The notes below the pieces were generated by a model. That model was not told where the DNA came from and ran no database searches. It saw nothing but the letters and a program-made list of their open reading frames with translations. From assembly GCA_036003045.1 (NCBI GenBank), contig DASYSS010000023.1, positions 1 through 64,000 of the forward strand: a DNA stretch of 64,000 bases, in the 5' to 3' direction. Source of the stretch: Gemmatimonadaceae bacterium. Lineage in GTDB: Bacteria > Gemmatimonadota > Gemmatimonadetes > Gemmatimonadales > Gemmatimonadaceae. A program made the translations under genes and the position numbers. Within the stretch, counting starts at the first letter, position 1. Every line of letters starts with the position of its first letter. Below are positions 50,487 through 58,981 of the stretch, one piece after another.

Positions 50487-51278
50487 ATGAAGCTCTACCA
50501 CGGCACTGCGAAATTCTTGTTTGGATCGACAGCTCTTCTGATCGGTACGGCGGGCTTTCAGGGCAAGACCAACGCTCCCGCCGCTGCCCCGCAAGCCCTT
50601 ACCGCTCCGGCGCACGGCGTCGTCGCGGCGAGCACGGCTGCGCCCACCGCGAGCACCGCGTCTTCGCGCGCCAAGACCGCGCTCTCCGCGCTTTCGTCGG
50701 CCGTTCGCCGGCTGAGCGATCCGCGGGCGCTCAAGGACGCCTTCAATAGCTATTTCGCGTTCAAGGCGGCCCACCCGAGTCAGGTCAAGAAGCCGTACCT
50801 CTACTTCGTTGACTACGGTCTGCCGAACACCACGCCTCGTGGCTACGTGTTCGACATGACGGCGCTGAAGATCATCGACGGTCCGTTCACGGTCGCGCAC
50901 GGCCGCGGGTCGGGCGCTTCGATTCCGACGCGGTTCTCGAATGCGATCGGAAGCGCGTCGACCTCCTTGGGTCTCTACATCGCCAAAGCGACGTACGCGT
51001 TTCACGGCCACGCGAGCGGCCGCCCGTATCAATCGCTCGGCCTCAAGCTGGATGGAGTGTCGACGGGCTTCAACGACAGGGCATTCACTCGTGGCGTCGT
51101 CGCTCACGGCGCGCCGTACGTGACGCCGAACAGAGCGGGAATGAGCAAGGGTTGCCCAGCGATGGAGCCCGCCCGCGCGCAGCAACTGCTGCCGAAGCTC
51201 GCTGACGGTGGAATGGTGTTCCTGTTCGCGCCCAACGCGAACTGGATGGCGAACGATCCCTGGATCGTCGGCGACTGA
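50487..51278 (+). CDS. Murein L,D-transpeptidase catalytic domain protein
   Basis: 263 residues from ATG at 50487 after GAGGAG. A signal-like N-terminus (FLFGSTALLIGTAGF) is followed by an Ala/Pro/Thr-rich linker to about residue 70. The catalytic part resembles the YkuD-like murein L,D-transpeptidase family: YLYFVDYGLPNTTPRGYVFD, TVAHGRGSG, FHGHASGRPYQSLGLKLDGV, then VVAHGAPYV with His207 and MSKGCPAME with the presumed nucleophile Cys223. It would cross-link or trim peptidoglycan in the periplasm. A terminator-like hairpin precedes the start and another follows the stop, so the gene forms its own unit. Confidence 0.92.
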   Translation: MKLYHGTAKFLFGSTALLIGTAGFQGKTNAPAAAPQALTAPAHGVVAASTAAPTASTASSRAKTALSALSSAVRRLSDPRALKDAFNSYFAFKAAHPSQVKKPYLYFVDYGLPNTTPRGYVFDMTALKIIDGPFTVAHGRGSGASIPTRFSNAIGSASTSLGLYIAKATYAFHGHASGRPYQSLGLKLDGVSTGFNDRAFTRGVVAHGAPYVTPNRAGMSKGCPAMEPARAQQLLPKLADGGMVFLFAPNANWMANDPWIVGD

Positions 51279-51287
51279 CGCACTGCC

Positions 51288-51314
51288 AACGGCGGGACCA
51301 TTGGTCCCGCCGTT
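51288..51314. terminator. Bidirectional terminator between convergent genes
   Basis: AACGGCGGGACC-ATT-GGTCCCGCCGTT: 12-bp perfect arms, 3-base loop, between the transpeptidase (plus) and ADOP (minus) stops. The stem's outer A/T pairs give short T runs on both strands. Confidence 0.85.
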
Positions 51315-51321
51315 TGTCATT

Positions 51322-54012
51322 CTAGTCCACGCGTAACGCCGTATTCGGGTCGATCCTCGCCGCCCGAATCGCCGGCGCGAGACTCGCCAACACCGCGACA
51401 CATCCCGTCACCGCCACAACGGCAACGAACGTGAGCGGATCACTCGGTGTCACGCCCTGAAGCAGTGTGCGAAGCACGCGGGTCAGGAGCAAGGCCGCCA
51501 CGACGCCGACGCCTAGTCCGGTCATCGCCTGGCGAAGGCCGGACCGAAGCCCGATCGCCATGAGGTCGTTCGGCGTCGCGCCAAGGGCCGCGCGAATTCC
51601 AAATTCGTGAAAGCGCGATGCCACCACCTGCGACACGATGCCGAAGATCCCGATCGCCGACAGCAAAAGCGCCACGACGCCGAACATGCCGAGCGTCTGC
51701 ATCGCGAATCGCTGACCGCCGATCGCGGCGTCGACGATGTCGCGCATCGTCCGAACCTCGGACACCGCGAGCCGCGGATCGGCCGCGTGAACGGCGCCGC
51801 GCACGGGAGCGATCAGTGCCTTCGGATCGCCGTCGGTCTGGACGACGAGACTCATCGACCGTCGCGTGCTGCCGGGCGCGACCGCGAACTGCGCCAACGT
51901 CGCGTAGAACTGCGGCTTGACCGCGCCAACCAGTGCGTTGTGGTGCACGTCGTCGACGACGCCGACCACGGTGTACCAGCGTGTGGTGTCGCGTCCGCCG
52001 ATTTGCACGCGTCTGCCGATTGCGCGGCGTCCCGCGAAGTACTGTTGCTCGAACGCACGATTGACGATCATCGCAAGCGGGGCACCCATATCGTCGCCCG
52101 CCGTGAACGCGCGCCCCTCTCGCAGCGTCAGTCCCATCGTCTCGAAGTATCCCGGTGTGACGACCTGCCAATCGCCCGGCGCTCCCTGATTCGGCGGGGG
52201 CGTGTACCCGTCGATCCTCAGCCCCCAATCGCCCATCTCGGTGGCGAGCGGCAGAAGTCGTACGGCGGCCGCGTGCTTCACTCCGGGCAGCGCCGAGACG
52301 CGCCGCTGAACGTCGTTCCAGAACGAAACCACTCGAATCGAATCGGCATACCAGAGCGACGGAGTCGACACGCGCATCGTGAGCACGCCGTCGGCGCGGA
52401 ATCCGGGATCGATCGACAACAGGTTGCGCACCGTGCGAACCATGAGTCCCGCGCCGGCGACGAGAACGACCGCCAGCGCGATCTCCGCGGCGACGAGCGT
52501 CTGCCGCCAACGCAGGCGCGCGCGCCCGCTCGTCGCGCCTCGCCCGCCTTCGCGAAGCTCGCCGGCCGGGGCCAGACGGCGAGCGTGAATCAGTGGAAGA
52601 ATGCCCGTGATGAGAGCCGTGAAGCCCGCCACCGCCAGCGCGAACGCGAGCACGCTCCAGTCGACCGACGTCTCCGACAGGCGCGGTAGTCCGGCCGGCG
52701 CGTTGGCGCGAAGCAGGCGGACGGTGATCGCGGCCAGCGCGATACCCGCCGCCGCGCCGAACGTCGCCAGCACCGCGCTCTCGGTGATGAGTAATCGCGC
52801 AAGCCGCTTGTCTCCCGCGCCGAGCGCGACGCGCACCGCGAGCTCGCGGCGGCGTGTTTCGCCGCGAACGAGCAGCAAGCCGGCGACGTTCGCGCAGGCG
52901 ATCAGCAGCACCAACACCACCGCGCCGAAAACGATCAGGAGAACCGGCTTCACGCGCCCCGTGATCTGCTCGTCCATCGGAATGGCGAACGCGTGGAATC
53001 CCACCTTTGCCATGTAGCCGAACTGCTCGAGCTCGGCGACGATTCCGCGCAGCTGCGTGTTCGCCGACGCGGCGGTCGCGCTCGGCGCCAAACGCGCCAC
53101 GCCGTAGAATCCGTGGCTCGACCCGCCTTTCGGAAACGCGGGCCCCGGAACCGCGCCTTCGTTCGCGGCGTCGGTCGCGAGCGGAAACCACACGTCGGTG
53201 CGCTCGCCCGCGGCGTAGTCGAGCGGCATGCGGAATTCAGCCGGCATGACGCCGACGACCGTGGTCGCGTTCCCCTGAATTTGAATCTGACGGCCGACGA
53301 CCGATGGATCAGCGCCGAAGCGTCGATCCCAAAGCTCATGGCTCAGAATGGCGACGCGCGCGCCTCCCGGACGATCCTCGTCAGCCGAAAAATTCCGGCC
53401 GCGCTCGGGGGCGACGCCGAGAATCGGAAGGACGTTCGCCTGGACGCTCGCCGACCTGACGCGTTCGGGCGAATCGCCGTCGATCGACGCCGCGCCGTCG
53501 GTATAGATGCCGATGTCCGAGAAGGCCGAGACGCGCGCCTTCCACCCCTCCCACTCGTCATATGAAAGCCACGTGCGATCGAATCCCTTCCACGCGCTCC
53601 ACACGGCGACGACGCGGTCGGGCTGAGTGTAGGGGAGCGGCTTGAGCAGCACGTGTTTGACGACGCCGAATACCGCGCTCGTCGCGCCGATGCCAATCGC
53701 GAGAGTGAGTGTCGCCGCCGACGTGAGGCCGGGCCGATGGCTGAGCGAACGAAGCGCGAACCGCACGTCGCTCCAGGCATCGAAGAACCCGCTCGTGCCA
53801 CGCTCGTCTCGCGTGTCGTCCTTGTGCCGTTCCACGCCGCCGAAATCCCGTCGGGCCAGACGCCTCGCGTCCCGCTCCGTCATGCCCGTGTCTACACGAC
53901 GCCGCGTCTCCATCTCGAGATGGAAGCGCATCTCTTCGTCCAGCTCGGCGTCTCGGTGCCGCCGTCGGATCAGCGACGCGAGCGACGAGCCGATCTCGTG
54001 GTACCAAGCCAT
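51322..54012 (-). CDS. ADOP/MacB-type FtsX permease, PadR-coupled
   Basis: 896 residues. The N-terminal extension (DAELDEEMRFHLEMETRRRV, MTERDARRLARRDFGG) is followed by helix 1 (AATLTLAIGIGATSAVFGVV) and the usual two MacB-type domains and FtsX helix groups. The central helix pair carries [20 protein letters not shown]. It ends HEFGIRAALGATPNDLMAIG, helices, and PAIRAARIDPNTALRVD. The gene follows its PadR partner by a single base (TGA-C-ATG), so translation is coupled. Convergent with the transpeptidase gene. Confidence 0.95.
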   Translation of the reverse strand: MAWYHEIGSSLASLIRRRHRDAELDEEMRFHLEMETRRRVDTGMTERDARRLARRDFGGVERHKDDTRDERGTSGFFDAWSDVRFALRSLSHRPGLTSAATLTLAIGIGATSAVFGVVKHVLLKPLPYTQPDRVVAVWSAWKGFDRTWLSYDEWEGWKARVSAFSDIGIYTDGAASIDGDSPERVRSASVQANVLPILGVAPERGRNFSADEDRPGGARVAILSHELWDRRFGADPSVVGRQIQIQGNATTVVGVMPAEFRMPLDYAAGERTDVWFPLATDAANEGAVPGPAFPKGGSSHGFYGVARLAPSATAASANTQLRGIVAELEQFGYMAKVGFHAFAIPMDEQITGRVKPVLLIVFGAVVLVLLIACANVAGLLLVRGETRRRELAVRVALGAGDKRLARLLITESAVLATFGAAAGIALAAITVRLLRANAPAGLPRLSETSVDWSVLAFALAVAGFTALITGILPLIHARRLAPAGELREGGRGATSGRARLRWRQTLVAAEIALAVVLVAGAGLMVRTVRNLLSIDPGFRADGVLTMRVSTPSLWYADSIRVVSFWNDVQRRVSALPGVKHAAAVRLLPLATEMGDWGLRIDGYTPPPNQGAPGDWQVVTPGYFETMGLTLREGRAFTAGDDMGAPLAMIVNRAFEQQYFAGRRAIGRRVQIGGRDTTRWYTVVGVVDDVHHNALVGAVKPQFYATLAQFAVAPGSTRRSMSLVVQTDGDPKALIAPVRGAVHAADPRLAVSEVRTMRDIVDAAIGGQRFAMQTLGMFGVVALLLSAIGIFGIVSQVVASRFHEFGIRAALGATPNDLMAIGLRSGLRQAMTGLGVGVVAALLLTRVLRTLLQGVTPSDPLTFVAVVAVTGCVAVLASLAPAIRAARIDPNTALRVD

Positions 54013-54013
54013 G

Positions 54014-54370
54014 TCAGGCTCCCTGCAGTGCGTGTTGGAGCACGCGGTTGACGGCCGCCGACGTGCGGTTCCATTCCGCGACTTCAGCGTCGAGCTGCTT
54101 TCGCCCTTCGGCGGTGACGCGGTAGTAGCGAGCCCGTCGGTTGTTCTCGCTCGCGCGCCATTCGGCCCGGATCCACCCGCGGCGCAGCATTGCTTGCAGC
54201 GCCGGATAGAGCGAGCCCTGGTTCACGTCGAATACGTCGCGCGAGATCTCGCGCAGTCGGAGCGAAAGCCCCCATCCGTGCATCGGTTCCTGGCTCAGGA
54301 GCTTGAGGGCGAGCATCTCGAGAGTGCCCCGGACGACCTCCGCCCGCGGCCCGAGTCGGTCATTTGCCAT
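54014..54370 (-). CDS. PadR family transcriptional regulator
   Basis: 118 residues. Winged helix: [71 protein letters not shown], then a dimerisation helix. It is closest in text to the PadR at 37.6 kb. The leader reads TTATCTAAAGGGC directly before ATG; the AAAGGG may be the ribosome site. Upstream, CCTTTTG is repeated directly (minus strand), possibly part of an operator. Likely repressor of its own PadR-ADOP pair. Confidence 0.95.
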   Translation of the reverse strand: MANDRLGPRAEVVRGTLEMLALKLLSQEPMHGWGLSLRLREISRDVFDVNQGSLYPALQAMLRRGWIRAEWRASENNRRARYYRVTAEGRKQLDAEVAEWNRTSAAVNRVLQHALQGA

Positions 54371-54716
54371 GCCCTTTAGATAACCAAAAGGAGCAAAAGG
54401 TTCGAGGGGAACGTGGCGGAACGGTGGCCGCGGGGGGTGGAGAGGCGTGGGCGCCCCACAGGATTCTGTCTCACGCCGCCAGCTCGATGTCCAAGCCGAG
54501 CCGAGACCGTGCGCGCACGATGCTCAGCCGGCCCCGGTGATGTGATCGCGGAGCAGCCGCCTTGGTCGAGTCACGACGACCATCGGGCACCGCTCGACGA
54601 TGACGACGAATCCGCGCTGACGCCGTCTGCGTACATCGAAGACCATGCGCTTACGCTCTGTTTACGTCGGGGGGTAGGCTGTTGCGCGCGAAATCGAGCT
54701 GTGTTTGCATCCTGGG
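54371..54716. other. Intergenic region, no convincing gene
   Basis: 346 bases between divergent genes. It holds the PadR leader with two direct AAAAGG units (54385-54400). A few short frames on both strands have no recognisable content. Confidence 0.4.
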
Positions 54717-55778
54717 ATGCGGGAATATCCCTGCGTGTTCTCCAGACGTACGTGGCGAGTCGTCGCGATCGCCGCCGGCGGCATGGCCTGCGCGGCGCCG
54801 TCCCAACGCATCGACCCGATGCGCTCGGTGCCCGTCGCGGCGTGTCCGCCAATGGTCGAGCCCCGGTTGCAATTCGAAAGCAGCTTCTGGCTCAACCTTC
54901 ACAACTTCCTCGTCAAAGAAGCCAAGCGTCGTCAAGGCATCGATGACGCGGGGCCCGGTGCGCGTGGAAACATTCAGGCCGACACGGCCGGGCTACGCGC
55001 CCTGACTCAGCCCGAACGCCGGCTGTGGAACGACGCCTTGAGCTACTATGCGGCTCAAGTCCTCACGGACAGCCTGATGGGCGGCGACAGTCTCGTCGCA
55101 CGAGTGAACGACCGTCTCGCCGCATCGCCCGAGGAGTCGCTCATCGCTTCCGGCCTCGACTCGACGCTTGCCGTCGAGCTGGCGGAAGTGGCGCCGATCT
55201 ACCGTGCAGTCTGGTGGCCCGTGCACGACGCGCACAACCAGGCGTGGATCAGGGCGTCGCGCGGGCTCGTCGATCGCTACGGTGGCTGTGTGTTCACGCA
55301 GTTGGAGCGGGACCTGAAGCGCCCGTGGCCCAAGGCTCCGATCACCATCTACGCCACGACGTACGCGTCGTGGTTCGGCGCGTACACAACCACGGTCGCC
55401 GGCCCTCGCGTCACGATCTCGACGAACGCGATCGGGAATCAGGAGACGTACGCGCTCGAGAACATTTTGCACGAGAGCGCGCATGCCGGCGAGTTGCTCG
55501 GGCCAGGGGAAGCCGTGATGGCCGCCGACGCCGCGAAGCGCGGGATCCCGCTGGAACGCGAGCTGAGCCACGTCATTCTTTTCTATACGACCGGCGAGAT
55601 CATCGCGAGCGTGATTCCGGCGCACGTCCCGTACGCGGAGCGGTTCGGCATCTGGTCGCGGAACAGCGAAACGAAGCGACTCGAGGGGATCCTCACCGAC
55701 AACTGGAAACCGTATCTCGCGGGAACGACCTCCTTCCAGGCCGCGTTGGACGCGGTGGTGCAGCGCTCGCGACGCTAG
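54717..55778 (+). CDS. Exported protein with HESAH zinc-peptidase-like motif
   Basis: 353 residues from ATG at 54717 (an in-frame TTG 12 bases upstream is possible). The N-terminus is a lipoprotein-like signal (VVAIAAGGMAC, Cys25). Residues 55-200 are helical. The second half is more mixed, and ENILHESAHAGELLG puts His252-Glu253 ... His256 in an HExxH arrangement, as in gluzincin peptidases. Thirty residues later ELSHVILFYTTGEIIA could supply the third ligand. It might be an extracytoplasmic metallopeptidase of an unassigned family; the motif alone is modest evidence. It is upstream of the S9 peptidase gene with 158 bases between. Confidence 0.75.
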   Translation: MREYPCVFSRRTWRVVAIAAGGMACAAPSQRIDPMRSVPVAACPPMVEPRLQFESSFWLNLHNFLVKEAKRRQGIDDAGPGARGNIQADTAGLRALTQPERRLWNDALSYYAAQVLTDSLMGGDSLVARVNDRLAASPEESLIASGLDSTLAVELAEVAPIYRAVWWPVHDAHNQAWIRASRGLVDRYGGCVFTQLERDLKRPWPKAPITIYATTYASWFGAYTTTVAGPRVTISTNAIGNQETYALENILHESAHAGELLGPGEAVMAADAAKRGIPLERELSHVILFYTTGEIIASVIPAHVPYAERFGIWSRNSETKRLEGILTDNWKPYLAGTTSFQAALDAVVQRSRR

Positions 55779-55936
55779 GTCTCTTGACGCCAGCTCTTTC
55801 AAGCAAAGCAGCCGGATGCGCGTGGGAATCCTGGGTTCCGTCTGCGGGTCGCCGCTCGTGCATCTGGTGGGGAAGCCCGGCCGGAGACAGAGTATGTGCG
55901 AGGAGCGGTCAACCGAATCACTTCGGGGGAGGGGCG

Positions 55937-58078
55937 ATGTCAGCGATCAGCGTCGTGCGCCGCGGAATGCTTCCATTTGTTCTGTCGCTGGCCAGCGTCG
56001 GTCTATCCGGGCAGACGCCCAACGGGCGGCCGTTGGCGATCGAGGACTACTATAAAGTCAAAACGGTTGGCAATCCCGACCTCTCGCCGGACGGTAGGTG
56101 GGTCGCGTTCACGGTCAGCACCCGTGTCGAGGCGACGAACGACAACACGAGCGAAGTGTGGCTCGTGGCGTCCGATGCGTCCGGGCCGGCACGACGCGTG
56201 AGCGCTGACGGCGCAAACGCCGTGGGCCCTGCGTGGCTCGACGACGGCCGGCTACGCTTCTCCGCCGGCGGACGCGCCTTCGTTCTCCATCCCGCAACGC
56301 CGAGTGATGTCACCGAGGACGCCGATGCGCGACAGGCCGGCGCGATCGCGGGGGGCGGGGGTGGGCGTGGCGGAGGCCGAGGTGGGCGCGGAGGTGCCGC
56401 GGGGCGGTCGATGCCCAACGCCGCGGGCACCATGAGCGCGATCGTGCGCGATACGCCGCCGCCGAAACGCGAAGCGGTCTACGAATCGGAGTTCGCGAAG
56501 CGACACGAAGAGCGCTTCAAGGGCGTCGAGTTCGACTGGATGGATTTTCAGCGCGACGCGGCGCCGTTCCCACTCCCGAACCGCGCCGATCCGCAGGTGA
56601 ATCCGCCTCAGGAGATCTTCGTCACTCCGACCGGCGGCGCCGAGCGACAACTCACGCACCTCGGCTTGCGGCCGGCGGGGGTGAACTGGAATTCCGCCGG
56701 CACCGCGCTCGCGTTCACGGCAGACTCCACGTATCGCAACGAGATGGTGTACGGCCGCAGCGACGTCTGGACGGTGACGGCGGACGGCGCGCTCAAGAAG
56801 CTCACGTCGAACCCCGCGTACTCGTACGCAGGCGCGCAGTATTCGCCGGACGGCGCATGGATTCTCACGACGCGGTCGACGCCGACCGACTGGGTGATCG
56901 CCAAGGAGATGGACAATGGCGGTCCGGTGGACGTCGTGCTCCTTCCCGCGGGTGGCGGCCGTGAGATCGATCTCACCGAGACGTGGGACTACCTGCCATC
57001 GGGGCCGTTCTGGAGCCGAGACGGGAAGTACGTGTACTTCACCGGCGGGGTTGGTGGCACGACGCATCTCTTCCGCGTCCCCGCGCTCGGCGGAAAGGTC
57101 GAACAGGTGACGACGGGCCAGCGCCGGTTGAGTGGATTCAGCTTCGACCGCGCGCAGACGCGCATCGCGTACCAGGTCGGAACGTTCGAGGCACCGTCGG
57201 AGATCTTCGCCTCTCGGATGGACGGGAGCGGTGAGGTTCAACTCACGCACGTCCAGGACGCTTTTATCCACGAGGTCGCACTGAGCAAGTCGGATCGCCT
57301 GAGCTTCGCGAGCGCGGACGGCATGCCGGTCGAGGGGTTCCTGTTGTATCCGTACGGCTATCGCGCGAACGCCGGTCCATACCCGCTCATCGTCAGCAAC
57401 CACGGCGGCCCTCACTCGGCCAACGAGTACGGCTTCGATTTCAAGAATCAGTATTTCGCGGCGAACGGATACTTCGTGCTCGAGGTGAACTTCCGGAGCT
57501 CGACGGGTTACGGCGAGAAGTTCCTATGGGGCACGTGGGGCGCCTGGGGAACGAAGGACGGGCAGGACGTCATGGCCGGCGTCGATTACGCGATCGCGCA
57601 CTATCCGATCGACCATAAGAAGGTCGCGTCGATCGGGCACTCGTACGGCGGTTTCATGACGAACTGGCTGATCACGCAGTACCCCGACCGATTCGCCGCG
57701 GCCGCGTCGGGCGCCGGGATCGCGAATTGGACCAGCGACTACGCCAACTCCGACATCCCGCGAACCAAAGAGACCGAGTTCTACGGTCCGCCGTCGGATC
57801 CCAAAGCGCGCGAAATCATGATTCGGCAGTCGCCGATCACGTACGCCAACCGCGTCAGGACACCCACGCTGTTCATCAACGGCGAGATCGACCACCGGGT
57901 GCCGTTCTCGGAAAACGAGCAGCTCTATGTGGCGATCAAGAAACAGGGCGTTCCCGCCAAGATGATTCAGTACGCGGGCCAGCCGCACGGCATCGCCGGA
58001 TCATGGAACAATGTTCATCGAATGCTCAACGAGCGCGCCTGGTTCGACCGGTACGTGAAGGGAGCGACCGTACCCTAG
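55937..58078 (+). CDS. Secreted S9 prolyl-oligopeptidase family peptidase
   Basis: 713 residues from ATG at 55937 after GGGGGAGGGG; a long antisense-type extension upstream is rejected. A signal peptide is followed by a beta-propeller (DLSPDGRWVAFTVS, YSPDGAWILTT, WSRDGKYVYFTGG) and a C-terminal alpha/beta-hydrolase domain. The triad is Ser569 in GHSYGG, Asp652 in NGEIDHRVP and His684 in QPHGIAG. A Gly/Arg-rich insert (GGGGGRGGGRGGRGG) sits in the propeller near residues 137-155. It cleaves oligopeptides, probably dipeptidyl- or acylaminoacyl-peptidase-like, outside the cytoplasm. It has the same style of Gly-Arg insert as the S15 enzyme at 45 kb. Confidence 0.95.
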   Translation: MSAISVVRRGMLPFVLSLASVGLSGQTPNGRPLAIEDYYKVKTVGNPDLSPDGRWVAFTVSTRVEATNDNTSEVWLVASDASGPARRVSADGANAVGPAWLDDGRLRFSAGGRAFVLHPATPSDVTEDADARQAGAIAGGGGGRGGGRGGRGGAAGRSMPNAAGTMSAIVRDTPPPKREAVYESEFAKRHEERFKGVEFDWMDFQRDAAPFPLPNRADPQVNPPQEIFVTPTGGAERQLTHLGLRPAGVNWNSAGTALAFTADSTYRNEMVYGRSDVWTVTADGALKKLTSNPAYSYAGAQYSPDGAWILTTRSTPTDWVIAKEMDNGGPVDVVLLPAGGGREIDLTETWDYLPSGPFWSRDGKYVYFTGGVGGTTHLFRVPALGGKVEQVTTGQRRLSGFSFDRAQTRIAYQVGTFEAPSEIFASRMDGSGEVQLTHVQDAFIHEVALSKSDRLSFASADGMPVEGFLLYPYGYRANAGPYPLIVSNHGGPHSANEYGFDFKNQYFAANGYFVLEVNFRSSTGYGEKFLWGTWGAWGTKDGQDVMAGVDYAIAHYPIDHKKVASIGHSYGGFMTNWLITQYPDRFAAAASGAGIANWTSDYANSDIPRTKETEFYGPPSDPKAREIMIRQSPITYANRVRTPTLFINGEIDHRVPFSENEQLYVAIKKQGVPAKMIQYAGQPHGIAGSWNNVHRMLNERAWFDRYVKGATVP

Positions 58079-58228
58079 CGAGCGGCGTCGAGGAATCGTC
58101 GTCAAACGGATTCACGGCGAACCGAGCCGGTGCGCTCAGTGTGTCGGGATCGGACCGATGGCCAATCGTCCAATTCAGACCGACCAACCGCCGAGGTATG
58201 CTGGGGCACTATTCGAGGAGTCGAACGC

Positions 58229-58960
58229 ATGAGTCCCAGCGAAAAACCGGGGCGACCGTCAACGCTGGAGCTCGGCTCACAACCGCCCGTCACACGGCGC
58301 GGATTTCTGACGAGTACGCTCGCGTGCGCGGTGCTCGGCGGTCCGACCATCGCCCGGCACCTGCGACAAACTCCTCGCGCGGAGTCGCAGACCGGACTGA
58401 CGCCGGATGCCGCGCTGCGCGAGCTGGTTGCGGGGAACGCGCGATTCGTCGCCGAGCATCTGACCTCGACCGATCACGATTTGCAGATCCTGCGATCGCA
58501 CACCGCCGACAAGCAGGAGCCGTTCGCGGGCGTGCTGGCGTGCGCCGACTCTCGCGTGCCGGTCGAGTTGATCTTCGATCAATCGATTGGCCGTGTATTC
58601 GTCACGCGAGTCGCGGGCAACATCGTGACTCCGGAAATCATCGCGAGCCTGGAATATGCCGTCGCGGTGCTCGGCATTCGCGCGCTGCTGGTCCTGGGAC
58701 ACTCGGGATGTGGCGCGATCAAAGCGGCGATGAAAGCGGAGACGGTGCCGGGGCAAATCAGCTCGCTGTATCCCTACCTTCGAGGCGCGGTGCAACAATC
58801 CGGCGGCAACATCTCCAAGGCGATCGACGCGAATGCGCGGGCGCAGGCCGAGTTGCTTCGGACGTCTTCGACGGTAATTCGTGACGCCGCGAGCAAGGGC
58901 GGCATCAAGGTCACGGCCGGCATCTACGACCTCGGCACGGGGAAGGTGACGCTGGCCTGA
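58229..58960 (+). CDS. Tat-exported beta-carbonic anhydrase
   Basis: 243 residues from ATG at 58229, with GAGGAG 8 bases upstream. The N-terminus has a twin-arginine signal (VTRRGFLTSTLACAVLGG). The beta-class motifs are complete: CADSR (Cys105, Asp107, Arg109) and GHSGCG (His158, Cys161), giving the Cys2His zinc site, plus VFVTRVAGN. It interconverts CO2 and bicarbonate, probably in the periplasm. The last residues (GIYDLGTGKVTLA) match the family end. It stands alone between the S9 peptidase and a convergent ADOP gene. Confidence 0.95.
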   Translation: MSPSEKPGRPSTLELGSQPPVTRRGFLTSTLACAVLGGPTIARHLRQTPRAESQTGLTPDAALRELVAGNARFVAEHLTSTDHDLQILRSHTADKQEPFAGVLACADSRVPVELIFDQSIGRVFVTRVAGNIVTPEIIASLEYAVAVLGIRALLVLGHSGCGAIKAAMKAETVPGQISSLYPYLRGAVQQSGGNISKAIDANARAQAELLRTSSTVIRDAASKGGIKVTAGIYDLGTGKVTLA

Positions 58961-58981
58961 GACACTCCCCCTCCTTCGTCA

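Noticed and set aside
55025-55936. N-terminal extension of the S9 peptidase frame
   Set aside because: Runs out of frame through the HESAH gene; the ribosome site and signal peptide set the start at 55937.
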